64,000 nt of DNA from UBA10649 sp963700745 (GTDB lineage: Bacteria; Actinomycetota; Actinomycetes; S36-B12): NCBI GenBank assembly GCA_963700745.1, contig CAVOYT010000001.1, forward strand, positions 248,001 to 312,000, written 5' to 3'. A program made the position numbers and the translations under genes. Below are positions 62,848-64,000 of the stretch, in pieces. Position 1 is the first letter of the stretch, and the number at the start of each line of letters is the position of its first letter. The notes under the pieces were generated by a model. The model saw only the letters and a program-made list of their open reading frames with translations, ran no database searches and was not told the DNA's origin.

Positions 62848-64000
62848 CTGACGTAACCTCCGTATCGGACTTGGTCTCCCAGGTGGAGAACAAGTACCGC
62901 ACGTTGCTGGACACCTTCCACGAGGCCCTGCTCACTTTCGCACCCGTGGATGGTGCCGTGGGGCCGGTCGTCGACGCGGTGTGCACGTCCGTCAATCTCG
63001 CGGCCCAACGAGTCCTGAGTCGGTCCGCCGAAGGGATCCTGGGGCGACGGCTGGGAGACGTGCTGTTCGACGTCCATGTTGAGGGCAAGCTCGGCACCTC
63101 GATCGTCGCGCCGGATCCCGGACAGACGATTCGCTTCGAGACACCCGCCCTGCCATCGGAAGCCGGTGACACCGAATACGAGGTCTCGATCTACCCCTTC
63201 GGACCGGAGGTCCTGGTCGTCCTGCGTGACATCACACAGAGGTTGAGGTCGGAGCGCGCACTGGCGAACTCCGAGGCCCGCTACCGCGTCCTCGCCGAGA
63301 ACGCCATGGACCTCGTCGTGGCGCTCGACATGCACGCCACCATCGAATGGGCCTCGCCATCGGCGAAGCGATTGCTCGGCTTCGAACCCCAGGATCTGGT
63401 CGGGAAGTCCGGAGCCGTCCTCATCCACCCGGAGGACCTCGCTGAGTTCCTCGTCACTGCTGATCAGGCCCGCGCCGGTGCACCCGTGTCCTGCCGGATT
63501 CGGTCAATGACGGCGTTGGGAGATCACCGTTGGGTGGAGGCGACACCGCGCCCGGCGTACAACGATTCGGGAAACCTTGTCGGTGGCGTCATCGGCTTTC
63601 GGGACATCCACGATGAGTGGCGCGCGCACGAAGCGCTCGAGCGCCAACTGGATTTCGACGCCCTGACCGGCCTGGCCAGACGACCGATCGCTCTCGGCCG
63701 GATTCAGGACATCCTCGACACGCGTCGGAGCGATGGATGGGCGCTGTTCTGTGTCGGCGTCGACGGGATGACCGCCCTCAATCAGGCCTACACCTACGCG
63801 ATGGGTGACGCCGTCCTTCGGGCCGTCACCGACCGCCTGGTCTCCGAGGCCGCGGCCGCCGATCGAGTGGCCAGGATCGCTGGCGATGAGTTCGCGATCC
63901 TGCTGCGCGATGTCGTCACCCCGACCGACGCTGCCAGCGCCGCGGAGCGGCTGCTTGCCGCTGTGCGCGGACCCGTCACGCACGGTCAGGTCGTCGTCGA
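62844..64000 (+). CDS. PAS-PAS-GGDEF diguanylate cyclase (3' end outside window)
   Basis: At least 385 residues, open to the window end. Two PAS domains: the first about 20-130 (LLDTFHEALLTFAPVDGAVG ... VLRDITQRLRSERALANSEA), the second about 145-260 (RYRVLAENAMDLVVALDMHA, then WVEATPRPAYNDSGNLVGGV and GFRDIHDEW). The GGDEF domain begins DFDALTGLARRPIALGRIQD and reaches RIAGDEFAILLRD: the signature reads AGDEF, which keeps the DEF core. A later EAL domain cannot be excluded. Probable c-di-GMP synthesis. The start is GTG at 62844, with the caveat of the upstream frame. Confidence 0.88.
   Translation, partial: MTDVTSVSDLVSQVENKYRTLLDTFHEALLTFAPVDGAVGPVVDAVCTSVNLAAQRVLSRSAEGILGRRLGDVLFDVHVEGKLGTSIVAPDPGQTIRFETPALPSEAGDTEYEVSIYPFGPEVLVVLRDITQRLRSERALANSEARYRVLAENAMDLVVALDMHATIEWASPSAKRLLGFEPQDLVGKSGAVLIHPEDLAEFLVTADQARAGAPVSCRIRSMTALGDHRWVEATPRPAYNDSGNLVGGVIGFRDIHDEWRAHEALERQLDFDALTGLARRPIALGRIQDILDTRRSDGWALFCVGVDGMTALNQAYTYAMGDAVLRAVTDRLVSEAAAADRVARIAGDEFAILLRDVVTPTDAASAAERLLAAVRGPVTHGQVVV

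Noticed and set aside
1..64000. Insertion sequences, phage genes, tRNA or rRNA genes
   Set aside because: No transposase, integrase or terminase motif and no cloverleaf or rRNA segment was recognised by eye; a tRNA scan could still find a divergent gene.

Overview
The window is a GC-rich stretch of an actinobacterial (Actinomycetota) chromosome. This rests on the dense, GC-biased coding with frequent GTG starts, on families typical of the phylum (DUF5134-, DUF6325- and Abhydrolase_9-type proteins, a maleylpyruvate-isomerase-like mycothiol-dependent enzyme family, a furA-katG pair), and on several apparently leaderless promoters. I cannot name the genus. No tRNA, rRNA, CRISPR array, phage module or insertion sequence was seen, so it reads as ordinary chromosome carrying stress and sulfur functions.

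Layout. 0-2.3 kb: the end of a sensor kinase, a 28-residue cysteine-rich metallothionein-like gene and a membrane protein. 2.3-6.6 kb (minus): a peroxide-defence run fur2-prx-nifX-like-furA-katG, in which furA and katG form one uninterrupted reading frame. 6.7-18.9 kb (plus): a zinc-ribbon protein, then tusA, an FlpD/MvhD-like gene, a dsrE-like gene, two HdrA-like flavoproteins (the first carrying an inserted GltD-like module), a small winged-helix protein, a membrane HdrC/QmoC-like subunit, a second NifX-like gene, a sulfide:quinone oxidoreductase, a 47-residue gene and a CoA-disulfide-reductase/rhodanese. CsoR/CstR-like palindromes precede the zinc-ribbon gene and the tusA operon. Together this looks like a sulfide/sulfane-sulfur island that passes electrons between protein persulfides, NAD(P)H and the quinone pool; it is the most interesting part of the window.

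18.9-33.8 kb: a hydrolase-cyclase fusion, an internally deleted ctaB, a META-domain lipoprotein, a polysaccharide deacetylase, threonine degradation (tdh-kbl), a LolA-like/ABC exporter operon, a TetR-controlled reductase, and single-gene enzymes. 34-37 kb: an unusual two-component pair (response regulator-glutaredoxin-like-thioredoxin-reductase-like protein plus a cNMP-domain histidine kinase). 37-41 kb: a disaccharide phosphorylase with its phosphoglucomutase. 41-44.3 kb: a PemK/MazF-like gene, a gene-free stretch rich in hairpins, and a second TetR/reductase module. 44.3-64 kb: small regulators, hemolysin III, gluconokinase, stress-type membrane proteins, glucose-6-phosphate dehydrogenase, several transporters (FUSC, AI-2E, DUF389, SulP), a class III aminotransferase and the start of a PAS-GGDEF protein.

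A quality warning: about thirty apparent frameshifts, nearly all explained by one extra base, cut otherwise well-conserved genes between 15.5-28.3 kb and 40-62 kb, whereas 0-15.4 kb and 28.4-40.2 kb are clean. Because housekeeping genes such as zwf are affected several times, I treat these as probable sequence errors and annotate the genes through the shifts.
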